A DNA stretch of 64,000 nucleotides from Enterococcus avium ATCC 14025 (GCF_000406965.1 NZ_KE136358.1:32001-96000), one strand, 5' to 3'. Counted from the stretch's first letter, positions 43,045-52,125 are shown. Notes: generated by a model from the sequence alone, not told the origin. Numbers and translations: made by a program.

Positions 43045-45222
43045 ATGAGAAAAAACAAATTAATTCCATTCGTCGTTTTTTTGATGGCAAGTATTTTTAC
43101 ACTTGGCTTTGCCAATAAGACCGACGCCGCGGAAAAGACATATAAAATCGGAACGGACTTAACATTTGCGCCTTTCGAATTTCAAAACTCCGATGGCGAA
43201 TACATAGGAATCGATGTTGATTTAATCAACCAAATCGCCAAAGATCAAAATTTCAAAGTGGACTTACGCCCCTTAGGTTTTGACAGTTCAATCCAAGGAG
43301 TTCAGTCAGATCAGCTTGACGGTATGATTGCTGGAATGAGTATTACAGATGAACGGAAAAAAACTTTTGACTTTTCAGAACCATACTTTGACAGCGGTAT
43401 CCAGATGGCTGTCAAAAACGACAACAATGATATCAAGGACTACAAGGATTTAAAGGGTAAAACCGTTTCTGCAAAAATCGGTACAGAAAGTGCGACTTTC
43501 TTAGAGCAGAATAAAGACAAATATGGTTATGAAATTAAACTATATGAAGCGGCTGACGCAATGTACAACGCCTTAACCAATGGAAATTCCGTTGCGATCT
43601 TCGATGACTATCCCGTTTTAGGTTATGCTGTAACTAATGGACAGCCCTTCAAATTGGTAGGAGAGCCAGAAAAAGGCAGTTCTTATGGTTTTGCTGTTAA
43701 GAAAGGTGAAAACAAAGAATTATTAAAGAAATTTAATCAGGGATTGAAGGATTTAAAGAAAGACGGCAGCTATGATAAAATCGTTGCAAAATATATTTCA
43801 ACTGGTTCTGGTGATCAAGCCGCAGCTTCAGATGAAATGAAGAAAATTGAACCGAAAAAAGATGTTTACGTGGTTGCTAGCGATTCTGCTTTTGCACCAT
43901 TTGAGTACAAAGATAGTGATGGAAAATACAAAGGAATCGATGTCGATTTGCTAAAACGAGCAGCTGAACTGCAAGGTTTTAAATTAGATATGAAGTTTAT
44001 CGGCTTCTCTTCTGCTATGCAGGCTCTTGAATCGGGGCAAGCTGATGGCATGATTGCTGGGATGACTATTACAGATGAACGTAAGGCCAACTATGATTTC
44101 TCCGATCCTTACTTCCAAAGTGGGATTCAATTAGCCGTTGCAAAAGACAATAAAGATATCAAATCTTACAAAGATTTAAAAGATAAAACAGTTGGGGCCA
44201 AAGTTGGTACTGAAAGTGCTGATTTTCTGGAAGCACACAAGAAAGAATATGGGTATAACGTCAAGAGCTTCGATGCTGCCGATCAATTATATGATGCATT
44301 GAAGGTTGGATCAATTGATGCCATGATGGATGACTACCCTGTTATCGGTTATGCCGTAAATCAAGGGCAAAACTTGAAAACACCGATCAAACGTGAAATT
44401 GGCGGGGAGTATGGTTTTGCAGTTAAAAAAGGGCAAAATGCTGAGCTTCGTGAAATGTTCACCGAAGCTTTAAAAGAGATGAAACGAACTGGCGAATACG
44501 ATGAGATCGTGAATAAATACATTGGTACTGAAAAGGAAGAGAAAAAAGATGCTGTGGATGAATCAACGATCACCGGCTTATTAAAAAACAACTATAAATC
44601 ATTGTTGGATGGTTTATGGAAGACGATCGTTTTAGCTTTAGTCTCATTTGCTCTCGCATTGGTATTAGGAGTAATCTTCGGACTGTTCCGTGTCTCACCT
44701 GTTCGAGGTCTACGCACTTTTGCAGGTATTTATATCGACATTATTCGTGGTATTCCAATGATGGTATTAGCCTTCTTTATTTTCTTCGGCTTACCTGGGA
44801 TTACAGGCATCAAAATTCCTGATTTCGCAGCTGGGATTATTACTTTAACCTTGAACGCAAGTGCATACATCGCTGAAATTGTTCGTGGTGGTATCAATGC
44901 TGTTCCAGTTGGGCAAATGGAGGCTTCGCGCAGCTTAGGTCTATCGTACAATCGCACCATGCAGAAAATTATTTTACCGCAGGCTGTGAAAATTATGATC
45001 CCTTCTTTCATCAATCAATTTGTTATCAGTTTGAAGGATACAACGATCATTTCCGCAATTGGTGTGGTAGAATTACTGCAAACTGGTAAGATCATTGTAG
45101 CTCGAACCACACAAAGTTCTTACGTTTACTTGATCATTGCGATTATGTACTTGATCTTGATCACGATCTTGACTAAGTTAGCGAACCGTTTAGAAAAGTC
45201 TAGTGGTAATAAGTCAAGATAA
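43045..45222 (+). CDS. glnP: Glutamine/amino-acid ABC transporter, fused tandem substrate-binding domains and permease (GlnP type)
   Basis: This 725-residue fusion has a signal peptide (about 1-28, AxA-like cleavage at TDAA) and two tandem solute-binding domains of ~225 residues. These are about 30-255 and 272-500, each starting with an LTFAPFEF/SAFAPFEY motif and sharing internal similarity. A HisM/GlnP-type permease (about 515-720, with the EAA loop MEASRSLGLSYNRTMQKIILPQA) completes it. This is the architecture of lactococcal GlnP, which imports Gln, Glu and Asn. Its ATPase GlnQ should be next, but an IS110-family element separates them by about 1.76 kb. AGGAGG precedes the ATG. Confidence 0.93.
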   Translation: MRKNKLIPFVVFLMASIFTLGFANKTDAAEKTYKIGTDLTFAPFEFQNSDGEYIGIDVDLINQIAKDQNFKVDLRPLGFDSSIQGVQSDQLDGMIAGMSITDERKKTFDFSEPYFDSGIQMAVKNDNNDIKDYKDLKGKTVSAKIGTESATFLEQNKDKYGYEIKLYEAADAMYNALTNGNSVAIFDDYPVLGYAVTNGQPFKLVGEPEKGSSYGFAVKKGENKELLKKFNQGLKDLKKDGSYDKIVAKYISTGSGDQAAASDEMKKIEPKKDVYVVASDSAFAPFEYKDSDGKYKGIDVDLLKRAAELQGFKLDMKFIGFSSAMQALESGQADGMIAGMTITDERKANYDFSDPYFQSGIQLAVAKDNKDIKSYKDLKDKTVGAKVGTESADFLEAHKKEYGYNVKSFDAADQLYDALKVGSIDAMMDDYPVIGYAVNQGQNLKTPIKREIGGEYGFAVKKGQNAELREMFTEALKEMKRTGEYDEIVNKYIGTEKEEKKDAVDESTITGLLKNNYKSLLDGLWKTIVLALVSFALALVLGVIFGLFRVSPVRGLRTFAGIYIDIIRGIPMMVLAFFIFFGLPGITGIKIPDFAAGIITLTLNASAYIAEIVRGGINAVPVGQMEASRSLGLSYNRTMQKIILPQAVKIMIPSFINQFVISLKDTTIISAIGVVELLQTGKIIVARTTQSSYVYLIIAIMYLILITILTKLANRLEKSSGNKSR

Positions 45223-45273
45223 TTTTTCAAAAGATTTTTAAAGGTAGTTAATTTTTGAAGCGCACTGAACTAA

Positions 45274-45303
45274 ACCCGACCAAAATTAAAAATTTTTTCG
45301 GGT
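45274..45303 (+). other. Hairpin after glnP, next to the insertion site
   Basis: ACCCGA (45274-45279) pairs with TCGGGT (45298-45303), with AAAATT/AATTTT inside. No T-run follows. It may be an inter-cistronic hairpin of the ancestral glnPQ mRNA; the insertion lies about 8 nt downstream. Confidence 0.45.
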
Positions 45304-45334
45304 ACTTCCAAGGATTAGCGTCAATAACATACTG

Positions 45335-46585
45335 TTATTTATCTATCACGCTCCTTGGTGGCATATAGAGTTGATGGTTACGTAGTAGCGTATCCACCAG
45401 ACGCGTAAATTTTCTTGCGGTTAGTACGATGGCTCGTTTGTGTTTATGCTTGGGTGTTTCAGCGTATTTTTTCTTATAATACGCATGGTACTCAGGCTCG
45501 TATCTCCTTACGGAGTTGGTGGCTTCAACTAGATAATAACGGAGATAACGATTGCCTCGTTTGGCCATAGGAGTATTTTCATACTCAGAGTTACCTGATT
45601 GGTTCTGTCGCCAATATAAACCGGCATATTTAGCCAATTTGCTTTCATCTGAAAAGCGATTGATAGGGCCAATTTCAGCGAGTATACCCGCAGCATAAAC
45701 AGGACCGATTCCTGGAATACTGGTTAAACATTGATATTCAGGTAGCACAACGACTAAATCGTCAATGGCTTTGTCTAAGTCTTTAATTAACTTTTCAAGA
45801 CTACGAATTTCTTTGGCTAGAACACCCAAAACAATATCTACAGAGTCCTGATGGACTTTTCCTAACCGGTAGGAACTACGTATGGCTTTAGAAATTGCCT
45901 TTGCAATTCCTTCGGGATTTTTAAAACGATACTTCCCTAGTTTTTGAATTAGGTTCGCAAACTCTTCTAATGACAGTTCGGCAAGTTGGTCCATTGTGTA
46001 ATCTTCCGTCATTAGAGTTACTAATGTGGCACTTAAAACGGATCCACCTTCTGCTTTTAGTTCTTTAGAAAGCGTGTTGCATTTATAATAAATGTTTTCG
46101 ATAAAGTGTTGCTTTGTACGAACCAGCTGTTTAATTAGCTGATAACGCGTTCTAGTTAAGTGTTGGAGGGCAAGGTATTCTTCCTCTTTAATGATGGAGT
46201 TGACTTGCCTTTGGATGCGAAAATAGTCAGCGATATAAAAAGCATCAATTTGATCGTTTTTGTTTTCTTCAAAAATATCACGATACTTTTTAATTTTATT
46301 TGGTTGTTCAACTGAAACCATAAGGTTCAATTGATTTAACTCAAGATCTTCTTTAAAAAACATAGCTGGATGAAAGCTATATAAAGATGTGGCCTCCATT
46401 CCAATCACTAAGCTCTCTATCTCAAATTTTTGAGAAAATTCGAGAATGTATTCTTTGATCTGGCTTGCGCCAAGTTGACTATTTCCATAAGATGCTTCTT
46501 TTAAAACAGAGCAAGTTGAATCGTCTGTCATAAAGCAAGCATCTAATTTTTCAGAACTAACGTCTAAACCGACAAATAGTTTCAT
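45335..46585 (-). CDS. IS110-family DEDD transposase/recombinase
   Basis: This 416-residue protein has an N-terminal RuvC-like DEDD domain (Asp8 in FVGLDVS, Glu64 in GMEATSLYS, Asp111 and Asp114 in NDQIDA), a coiled-coil-like middle (about 125-280) and a C-terminal Transposase_20 domain. The latter has a helix-hairpin-helix (TSIPGIGPVYAAGILAEIG) and the conserved serine Ser330 in RQNQSGNS. All five active-site residues are intact, so the protein may be active. AAGGAGG lies 9 nt before the ATG. It is oriented against glnP and glnQ. Confidence 0.95.
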   Translation of the reverse strand: MKLFVGLDVSSEKLDACFMTDDSTCSVLKEASYGNSQLGASQIKEYILEFSQKFEIESLVIGMEATSLYSFHPAMFFKEDLELNQLNLMVSVEQPNKIKKYRDIFEENKNDQIDAFYIADYFRIQRQVNSIIKEEEYLALQHLTRTRYQLIKQLVRTKQHFIENIYYKCNTLSKELKAEGGSVLSATLVTLMTEDYTMDQLAELSLEEFANLIQKLGKYRFKNPEGIAKAISKAIRSSYRLGKVHQDSVDIVLGVLAKEIRSLEKLIKDLDKAIDDLVVVLPEYQCLTSIPGIGPVYAAGILAEIGPINRFSDESKLAKYAGLYWRQNQSGNSEYENTPMAKRGNRYLRYYLVEATNSVRRYEPEYHAYYKKKYAETPKHKHKRAIVLTARKFTRLVDTLLRNHQLYMPPRSVIDK

Positions 46586-46622
46586 GTGGAAGGACCTCCT
46601 TTCATTGATTATTCGGAAATTG

Positions 46623-46644
46623 CTTGGGTACTGTGGGATATCCC
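46623..46644. repeat. Inner arm of a 22-bp inverted repeat in the IS left end
   Basis: CTTGGGTACTGTGGGATATC.. at 46623-46644 matches, in inverted orientation, 46859-46880 at 19 of 22 positions; all three differences are transitions. Similarity continues weakly inward (GAAT) but stops abruptly at CTTGG, the inferred element boundary. Confidence 0.8.
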
Positions 46645-46858
46645 AGAATCACGTTGTCTAACGACAGCCTCGCATAATAGAGTTTCATTCATTAAACCTC
46701 TAAGCCACCCAATCTCTACTAGGATTGGTAGAGGTCAATGGACTCAGCTAGTGTGTTGGAGGTTATACCAACGGTTCGGGTCACAGACTTTCTGTCGCAG
46801 TAAAACTGCAGAAGGTGATAGCGTCTTCCCGTAAGTCCTTTCCAAGACTTATTATTCA

Positions 46859-46880
46859 GGAATATCCTACAGTATCCAAG
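46859..46880. repeat. Outer arm of the 22-bp inverted repeat, at the inferred IS left end
   Basis: Read on the minus strand this arm begins CTTGGATACTGTAGGATATT. It is the partner of 46623-46644, and its outer limit coincides with the inferred left boundary of the element. Confidence 0.75.
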
Positions 46881-46981
46881 TAGTAATCGTTATTTTATTT
46901 AAACATATTAGGAATAGCCCCTAAGGGCGATTGAAGGAATGAAAGTTTCTTCAAAATATATATTACGAGAAGGTGAAATAG

Positions 46982-47731
46982 ATGGAAAAAATGATGGATA
47001 ATAAAATCGTCGTCAATCATTTAGTTAAAAAATTCGGAGACAATACTGTTTTAAATGACTTAAATATCACTATCAGTGAAGGTGAAGTGGTCTGCATCAT
47101 CGGACCATCTGGTTCTGGGAAAAGTACGTTCTTACGTTGTATGAACCACTTAGAAGAACCTACTTCAGGTGAGATCATTATTGATGGACAGGATCTGACA
47201 GATAAACATACAGATATCAATTTGGTGCGTCAGCACATTGGAATGGTTTTCCAACATTTCAATTTGTTCCCTCACCTGACTGTATTAGAAAACATCACAT
47301 TAGCCCCTCTTGATTTAAAGGGGGAATCAAAAGAGTCTGCTGACAAACGTGGCGTTGAACTACTAACACAAGTTGGGCTTGCAGAAAAGAAAAATGACTA
47401 TCCAGACAGTTTATCAGGTGGTCAAAAGCAGCGTGTGGCGATTGCGCGTGCGTTAGCCATGAATCCTGATATTATGTTGTTTGACGAACCTACTTCGGCG
47501 CTTGACCCAGAAATGGTTGGGGACGTACTAAAGGTTATGAAGGATTTGGCCTTACAAGGGATGACCATGGTGATCGTTACCCACGAAATGGGCTTTGCTA
47601 AAGAAGTAGCGGACCGTGTAATCTTTACAGATGGCGGAAAAATATTAGAAGATGGCACGCCAGAACAGGTCTTCAATAATCCTCACAATCCAAGAACACA
47701 AGATTTCTTAAATAAAGTGTTGAATATTTAA
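46982..47731 (+). CDS. glnQ: Glutamine/amino-acid ABC transporter ATP-binding protein
   Basis: GlnQ (249 residues) is the ATPase partner of GlnP. Walker A is GPSGSGKST, the signature is LSGGQKQR, Walker B is [12 protein letters not shown], and the H-loop is VTHEMG. AAGGTG lies about 6 nt before the ATG. It was presumably co-transcribed with glnP; the IS element now separates them and points the other way. Expression may depend on read-through or on a weak promoter in the 100 nt upstream (TTGAAG at 46931 with AAATAT 17 bp on). Confidence 0.94.
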   Translation: MEKMMDNKIVVNHLVKKFGDNTVLNDLNITISEGEVVCIIGPSGSGKSTFLRCMNHLEEPTSGEIIIDGQDLTDKHTDINLVRQHIGMVFQHFNLFPHLTVLENITLAPLDLKGESKESADKRGVELLTQVGLAEKKNDYPDSLSGGQKQRVAIARALAMNPDIMLFDEPTSALDPEMVGDVLKVMKDLALQGMTMVIVTHEMGFAKEVADRVIFTDGGKILEDGTPEQVFNNPHNPRTQDFLNKVLNI

Positions 47732-47734
47732 CAA

Positions 47735-47769
47735 AAACCCGTGAAATCATTTTAGATTTCACGGGTTTT
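47735..47769. terminator. Bidirectional terminator of glnQ and the convergent dehydrogenase
   Basis: AAACCCGTGAAATC / GATTTCACGGGTTTTT, 14-bp perfect stem with T-runs on both strands. It overlaps the last codons of the dehydrogenase. Confidence 0.92.
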
Positions 47770-48795
47770 TCTAAATGTCAGCAGATTTTTATAAACATTA
47801 GTTTTTGTAGCTGGCGAGTGACTGCGAAGGATTCCATCTTCTGGTGAAAAAGCAAGCTCAGTGACTTTCTTTAACTCTTCAGCTGCTGGAAAAATTGATA
47901 GCTCCTCATAAAAGTTCGGCAGTGCTAATTTTTCAAATAGCGTTTGATAGCGTGCAAGCTCTTCTTCTCGTCCCTCAATTCGTAATTGCTGCAAAGTGGT
48001 CAACGCGATGATTTGACCGTGACTTCCCTTTATCTCGTTTCCCCACAGACTGACCATCGCATTATGCAGTGCATGAGCGATACTTAATCCGCCAGATTCA
48101 AAACCGATTCCACTTAATAATGTATTCGCTTCAACTACAGCTTCGAAGGCCGGTGTAATTATATGTTTTTCATTTGCCTCCACTGCCTCCTCAGCAAATT
48201 CAAGCAACACCTCGCGACATTTTTCCGCAATTGCTTCAGCTGCCAATGTCGGCGCAGCACCTAAAGTATTCACACCACTATTTTCTCGTACTGTTCTTGC
48301 TTCAATTGAAGTCGATAACCCATCTGCGATTCCCGCCGTCAAAAAATGAACCGGACTATTGATTAAAATTGCTGTATCAATTAAAACAAGATCAGGACTT
48401 TTAGCATAATAGGAATATTTCTCGAAATAACCGTTATGGTATTTCACCGAGATACGTGATGTTGGCGCGTCGGTTGCTGCCGATGTAGGAACAACGATAC
48501 AGGACGCATTTGATTCAAAAGCCAACGCCTTTCCTAAATCAATCGCCCGACCACCGCCTAAAGCAACAATATAATCGAACGTTTCACTTGGTCTATCTTC
48601 TTCTATTACCCATACAAACATTTCTCCGCCTAGCTTCGTTAGTTTCTGGTACAATCGTTCTCCCAGCATTTGATAAACAAAACCATCAGTTACAATTAAA
48701 CCTTTTTGACCAAAAGCTAGAATATCTTCTAAGTGATTCCACAGAACATTTTCTCCCTGACGATAAGTCATAGGACTAACAAACACTTTTTCCAT
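47752..48795 (-). CDS. Iron-containing alcohol dehydrogenase family protein, glycerol-dehydrogenase-like
   Basis: This 347-residue protein has the GldA/Fe-ADH fold: an N-terminal NAD-binding half with ALGGGRAIDLGKA, and metal ligands Asp158 (GIADGLST), His241 (SIAHALHN) and His259 (GSHGQ). The family covers glycerol dehydrogenase, 1,2-propanediol and hydroxybutanoate-type enzymes, so the substrate is open. It has no co-directional partner close by. Confidence 0.85.
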   Translation of the reverse strand: MEKVFVSPMTYRQGENVLWNHLEDILAFGQKGLIVTDGFVYQMLGERLYQKLTKLGGEMFVWVIEEDRPSETFDYIVALGGGRAIDLGKALAFESNASCIVVPTSAATDAPTSRISVKYHNGYFEKYSYYAKSPDLVLIDTAILINSPVHFLTAGIADGLSTSIEARTVRENSGVNTLGAAPTLAAEAIAEKCREVLLEFAEEAVEANEKHIITPAFEAVVEANTLLSGIGFESGGLSIAHALHNAMVSLWGNEIKGSHGQIIALTTLQQLRIEGREEELARYQTLFEKLALPNFYEELSIFPAAEELKKVTELAFSPEDGILRSHSPATKTNVYKNLLTFRKTREI

Positions 48796-48872
48796 AGGCT
48801 CTCCTTTTTATCCCGTTTAAAAATATCATAGCAATCAAATAAAATAGGCGCAAGGCGAGTTTTAAAGAACAC

Positions 48873-48902
48873 AAAAAACACGCAACGACTAGCGTTGCGT
48901 GT
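48873..48902 (-). terminator. tuf terminator
   Basis: Minus strand ACACGCAACGC pairs with CGTTGCGTGT, followed by six T, 14 nt after the tuf stop. Confidence 0.9.
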
Positions 48903-48915
48903 TAATCAATTCTAT

Positions 48916-50103
48916 TTATGCTTCGATTTCAGTTACGATACCTGAACCAACGGTACGTCCGCCCTCACGAATAGAGAAAGTCGTTCCTTTTTCTACCGCA
49001 ATTGGGTGAATCAATTCAACGTCGATTGTAACGTTATCCCCAGGCATAACCATTTCAGTTCCTTCTGGCAATGCGATGTTTCCGGTAACGTCAGTTGTAC
49101 GGAAATAGAATTGAGGACGATAGTTGTTGAAGAATGGTGTATGACGTCCACCTTCTTCTTTCGTCAATACGTAAACTTCTGCACTGAATTTTGTATGTGG
49201 TGTGATTGAACCTGGTTTAGCTAAGACTTGACCACGTTCGATTTCATCACGTGTAATCCCACGTAATAGAACCCCAACGTTATCGCCAGCTTCACCATAA
49301 TCTAAAGTTTTACGGAACATTTCAAGTCCAGTTACGACTGCTTTTTGAATTTCAGGTTTGATCCCGATGATTTCAACTTCATCGCCGACTTTAACTTCAC
49401 CACGATCAATCCGTCCAGACGCTACAGTCCCACGACCAGTGATAGAAAATACATCTTCGACTGGTAACAAGAATGGCTTGTCAGTGTCACGTTCTGGAGT
49501 TGGGATATATTCGTCAACTGTATCCATTAAATCAAGGATTACTTGTTCTTGTTCAGGATCGCCTTCTAATGCTTTCAAAGCTGAACCTTTGAGAACTGGA
49601 ATATCGTCACCTGGGAAACCATATTCAGAAAGTAATTCACGGACTTCCATTTCAACTAGATCGATCAATTCTTCATCATCGACTAAATCAACTTTGTTTA
49701 AAAATACGATTAAGTGTTTAACACCCACTTGCCGTGATAGCAAAATATGTTCACGTGTTTGCGGCATTGGACCATCAGTAGCTGATACTACTAGGATTGC
49801 ACCATCCATTTGAGCCGCACCGGTGATCATGTTTTTCACATAGTCCGCGTGTCCTGGAGCATCAATATGAGCATAGTGGCGTTTTTCAGTTTCATATTCA
49901 ACGTGTGCAGTGTTGATAGTGATTCCACGTTCACGTTCTTCGGGTGCAGCATCGATACTAGCATAGTCTTGAGGGTTTGCTAGACCTTTCTTACCTAATA
50001 CCGTTGTGATTGCTGCCGTTAAAGTTGTTTTCCCATGGTCGACGTGACCAATGGTACCAATATTAACGTGTGGTTTACTTCTATCGTAATGTTCTTTTGC
50101 CAT
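48916..50103 (-). CDS. tuf: Elongation factor Tu
   Basis: EF-Tu (395 residues from ATG 50103) delivers aminoacyl-tRNA to the ribosome. The P-loop is GHVDHGKT (19-26), with [17 protein letters not shown] and GSALK for guanine binding, then the two beta-barrel domains with the conserved C-terminus. AGGAGG lies upstream; a TTG three codons earlier is too close to it. The gene is monocistronic here with a ~250-nt upstream region, not linked to fusA within the window. Confidence 0.98.
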   Translation of the reverse strand: MAKEHYDRSKPHVNIGTIGHVDHGKTTLTAAITTVLGKKGLANPQDYASIDAAPEERERGITINTAHVEYETEKRHYAHIDAPGHADYVKNMITGAAQMDGAILVVSATDGPMPQTREHILLSRQVGVKHLIVFLNKVDLVDDEELIDLVEMEVRELLSEYGFPGDDIPVLKGSALKALEGDPEQEQVILDLMDTVDEYIPTPERDTDKPFLLPVEDVFSITGRGTVASGRIDRGEVKVGDEVEIIGIKPEIQKAVVTGLEMFRKTLDYGEAGDNVGVLLRGITRDEIERGQVLAKPGSITPHTKFSAEVYVLTKEEGGRHTPFFNNYRPQFYFRTTDVTGNIALPEGTEMVMPGDNVTIDVELIHPIAVEKGTTFSIREGGRTVGSGIVTEIEA

Positions 50104-50141
50104 AATAAACAAACCTCCTAATAAGTGTAAAAATTCTTACG

Positions 50142-50169
50142 GATATAGTGTAAAACATTTTGAGTTAAA
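50142..50169 (-). promoter_or_regulatory. Possible tuf promoter
   Basis: Minus strand TTTAAC (50169-50164), 16-bp spacer, TATATC (50147-50142). GTGTAA/TTACAC motifs recur around it at 50125-50186. A highly expressed gene would be expected to have a better -35, so this is tentative. Confidence 0.35.
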
Positions 50170-50347
50170 TGAAAAAGATTTACACTTTTTTACTTTTTGT
50201 AAGTAACTATCCGAAATCATAATACATCAGAATTGGTCAAACTCCAAATGATATGTTTTGCTTTTTATCAAAAAAAGAAAATTACTAGAAAAAACTCTGA
50301 AAACGCAAGAAACTCAATCTCACCTACTTTTCAGGAAATTAGTAAGT
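50170..50347. other. AT-rich divergent intergenic region between tuf and the fetAB operon
   Basis: It holds TTACAC/GTAAG-type motifs near the tuf side and poly-A sequence further right. No open frame with a ribosome site and no strong hairpin is seen. A TATAAT at 50348-50353 with a weak -35 (TACTTT) is the likely start of the rightward operon. Confidence 0.4.
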
Positions 50348-50451
50348 TATAATAGGCTCAATAAGTGTACAGAAGTAAAAAAGACTGGTTTAATAGAATT
50401 GGCTTTTTTGATGATAGGACTTTGAAGAGAAATAATGAATGGAGGATATTC

Positions 50452-50727
50452 ATGGAAAATTTTCAAGAAAAACTAGCTCAGCTTCCAACTGAAATAAAAA
50501 GAGCTTGGAGTGTTGGCTTTGTTTTTATTAAGGAAAATGATCACTACTGGCATTTTCCAGCAAGACAATGGAGCGAACAACAGATTCAAGACTATTTTTT
50601 AGATCGTTTTGGAAAAACAAGTACCTTTAAACTTTATCCTAAACTAAAGCTAAAACATTTAATCGTGAAGAATATGCCTGCACTTTTGGTAGTCGTTCCT
50701 TATGAACCTAGAAAGGAAAGTATTTGA
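50452..50727 (+). CDS. Small protein of unknown function, first gene before fetAB
   Basis: This 91-residue soluble protein starts at ATG 50452 behind GGAGGA; the frame continues upstream to a GTG but without a ribosome site. It is rich in Trp/Tyr/Phe (WHFPARQWSEQQIQDYFLDRF). Family not recognised. The stop is 1 nt before the ATG of the downstream ATPase, so it belongs to the same operon and may be functionally linked to the exporter. Confidence 0.75.
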   Translation: MENFQEKLAQLPTEIKRAWSVGFVFIKENDHYWHFPARQWSEQQIQDYFLDRFGKTSTFKLYPKLKLKHLIVKNMPALLVVVPYEPRKESI

Positions 50728-50728
50728 T

Positions 50729-51367
50729 ATGGTTTTATTAAAACTGGATGCTGTCAGTTATCAAAGTGATCAGCGAATCATTTTAGATCAGATTTCTTTG
50801 ATAGTAGAACAAGGAGCTTTCTTAACAATTTCGGGTCCTTCAGGAGGAGGAAAAAGTACATTACTTCGATTGATTGCTTCGTTGCTAACTCCAACCAGTG
50901 GCGAAATTCTTTTTCAGGGAAAGTCTCAGCAACAATACGACTATACCGAATACCGTCAACAGGTCTCCTATTGTTTTCAGCAACCTTCATTATTTGGTGA
51001 AACTGTACTGGACAATTTAACTCTGCCTTATACTATTAGGAACCTTACTCCTGATCAAAGCAAAATGATGGAACATTTAGAAATGGTCGATCTGCCAAAG
51101 GAATATCTGACTAAAAATATTTCTGAGCTATCTGGTGGTGAACGTCAACGAGTAGCACTGATCCGCAACATTTTATTTTTGCCGCAGATTTTGTTATTGG
51201 ATGAGGTAACGACAGGTTTGGATGAACAAACAAAGAGAATCATTCATCGCTTAATCAAAAACATTCAACAAAAGGGCTGTACGATCTTACAGGTGACGCA
51301 TGATGAAGCAGAGATCCAAGAAGCAGAAAAATTACTACTTATCCAAGGAGGGAAACTTAAACAATGA
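50729..51367 (+). CDS. fetA: ABC transporter ATP-binding protein, FetA-type
   Basis: This 212-residue ATPase has Walker A GPSGGGKST, a Q-loop, signature LSGGERQR, Walker B ILLLDEVTTGLD and the H-loop VTHDEAE. It overlaps the UPF0014 membrane gene by 4 nt. In E. coli FetAB exports iron and protects against oxidative stress; the same role is inferred here. ATG 50729 is chosen with AAAGGA upstream; an earlier in-frame ATG has none. Confidence 0.85.
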   Translation: MVLLKLDAVSYQSDQRIILDQISLIVEQGAFLTISGPSGGGKSTLLRLIASLLTPTSGEILFQGKSQQQYDYTEYRQQVSYCFQQPSLFGETVLDNLTLPYTIRNLTPDQSKMMEHLEMVDLPKEYLTKNISELSGGERQRVALIRNILFLPQILLLDEVTTGLDEQTKRIIHRLIKNIQQKGCTILQVTHDEAEIQEAEKLLLIQGGKLKQ

Positions 51368-52125
51368 ATCAATTAGCTGTCAATGATCTTTCTTTAGTCT
51401 TAGCTTTTGCATTAGTACTAATCGCTGTTGTCATTAGTTCCAAAGAAAAATTGAATTTATCGAAAGACATCTTTCTTAGTATTATCCGAGCTATCATCCA
51501 ATTAGTTATTGTTGGTTATTTATTAAAATATATTTTTCAAGTTAACAATGATCTTTTGACAATCGCAATGAGTTTATTCATTGTATTCAATGCTGCTTGG
51601 AATGCCCATAAGAGAAATCCCAGTCTTCATAAAAAATATCTTCATTCATTAGCAGCAATTTTTATTAGCACTTATACTACTCTTGGCGTATTGATTTTCG
51701 CTGGAGCTATTAAATTTATTCCTTCTCAAATCGTTCCTATCACTGGAATGATCGCCAGCAACTCAATGGTAGCAATCGGTCTATGCTATCGGGCGTTGAA
51801 TACTCAATTTCACGACTTAAGACAACAGGTGTTAGAAAAATTGGCGCTGGGAGCTTCAATCAAGTTGGCTTCTAAACCGATCCTACAGCAAAGTATCAAA
51901 ACCGCCATGCAGCCTACCATTGATTCTGCTAAAACAGTAGGTCTCGTTAGTTTGCCAGGCATGATGTCAGGATTGATTTTCGCTGGACTAGATCCAGTCC
52001 ACGCAATCAAATATCAAATTATGGTCACCTTTATGCTGCTTTCGGCTACAAGTTTAGGCTCTATAATAGGCGGTTATACTGCCTATAAAAATTATTTTAA
52101 TTCTAATCATCAATTGATCATATAA
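51364..52125 (+). CDS. fetB: UPF0014 family membrane protein, FetB-type permease
   Basis: This 253-residue protein has about seven hydrophobic helices and the family motifs LSIIRAIIQLVIVGYLL, GMIASNSMVAIGLCYRAL and GLVSLPGMMSGLIFAGLDPVHAIKYQ. It is the partner of the adjacent ATPase in a putative iron or metal exporter and ends in a shared terminator. Confidence 0.88.
   Translation: MNQLAVNDLSLVLAFALVLIAVVISSKEKLNLSKDIFLSIIRAIIQLVIVGYLLKYIFQVNNDLLTIAMSLFIVFNAAWNAHKRNPSLHKKYLHSLAAIFISTYTTLGVLIFAGAIKFIPSQIVPITGMIASNSMVAIGLCYRALNTQFHDLRQQVLEKLALGASIKLASKPILQQSIKTAMQPTIDSAKTVGLVSLPGMMSGLIFAGLDPVHAIKYQIMVTFMLLSATSLGSIIGGYTAYKNYFNSNHQLII

Larger units (their letters stand above)
45311..46880 (-). 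mobile_element. IS110-family insertion sequence between glnP and glnQ
   Basis: The element is inferred to span about 45311-46880 (about 1.57 kb). The sequence TCCAAG occurs at both ends (45307-45312 and 46875-46880), consistent with a short core (AG on plus, CT on minus) shared by target and element. The 3' non-coding end is only about 25 nt and the 5' non-coding end about 295 nt, the layout of the IS110 group. A 22-bp internal inverted repeat starts exactly at the inferred left end. There are no classical terminal inverted repeats and no 8-bp-type target duplication, as expected. The ends remain an inference. Confidence 0.75.
46606..46880 (-). ncRNA. Candidate bridge RNA region of the IS110-family element
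   Basis: The 5' non-coding end is rich in stems, read on the minus strand: AAGTC/GACTT, GCAG/CTGC, GACAG/CTGTG, GTTGG/CCAAC, and a nested ACCTCT...CAATC...GATTG...AGAGGT stem with internal loops. IS110-group elements encode a bridge RNA here whose loops pair with donor ends and target. Donor-like guides are seen: AATCCT (46726-46721) equals the inferred right end, and CAGTACCCAAG (46633-46623) matches the left end at 10 of 11. A target-like guide, ACCTCCAA (46763-46756), matches 7 of 8. I could not find a convincing left-target guide. RNA ends are unknown. Confidence 0.5.

Noticed and set aside
45274..45303. Left terminal inverted repeat of the IS element
   Set aside because: Its arms pair with each other, not with the other end, and it lies outside the TCCAAG boundary.
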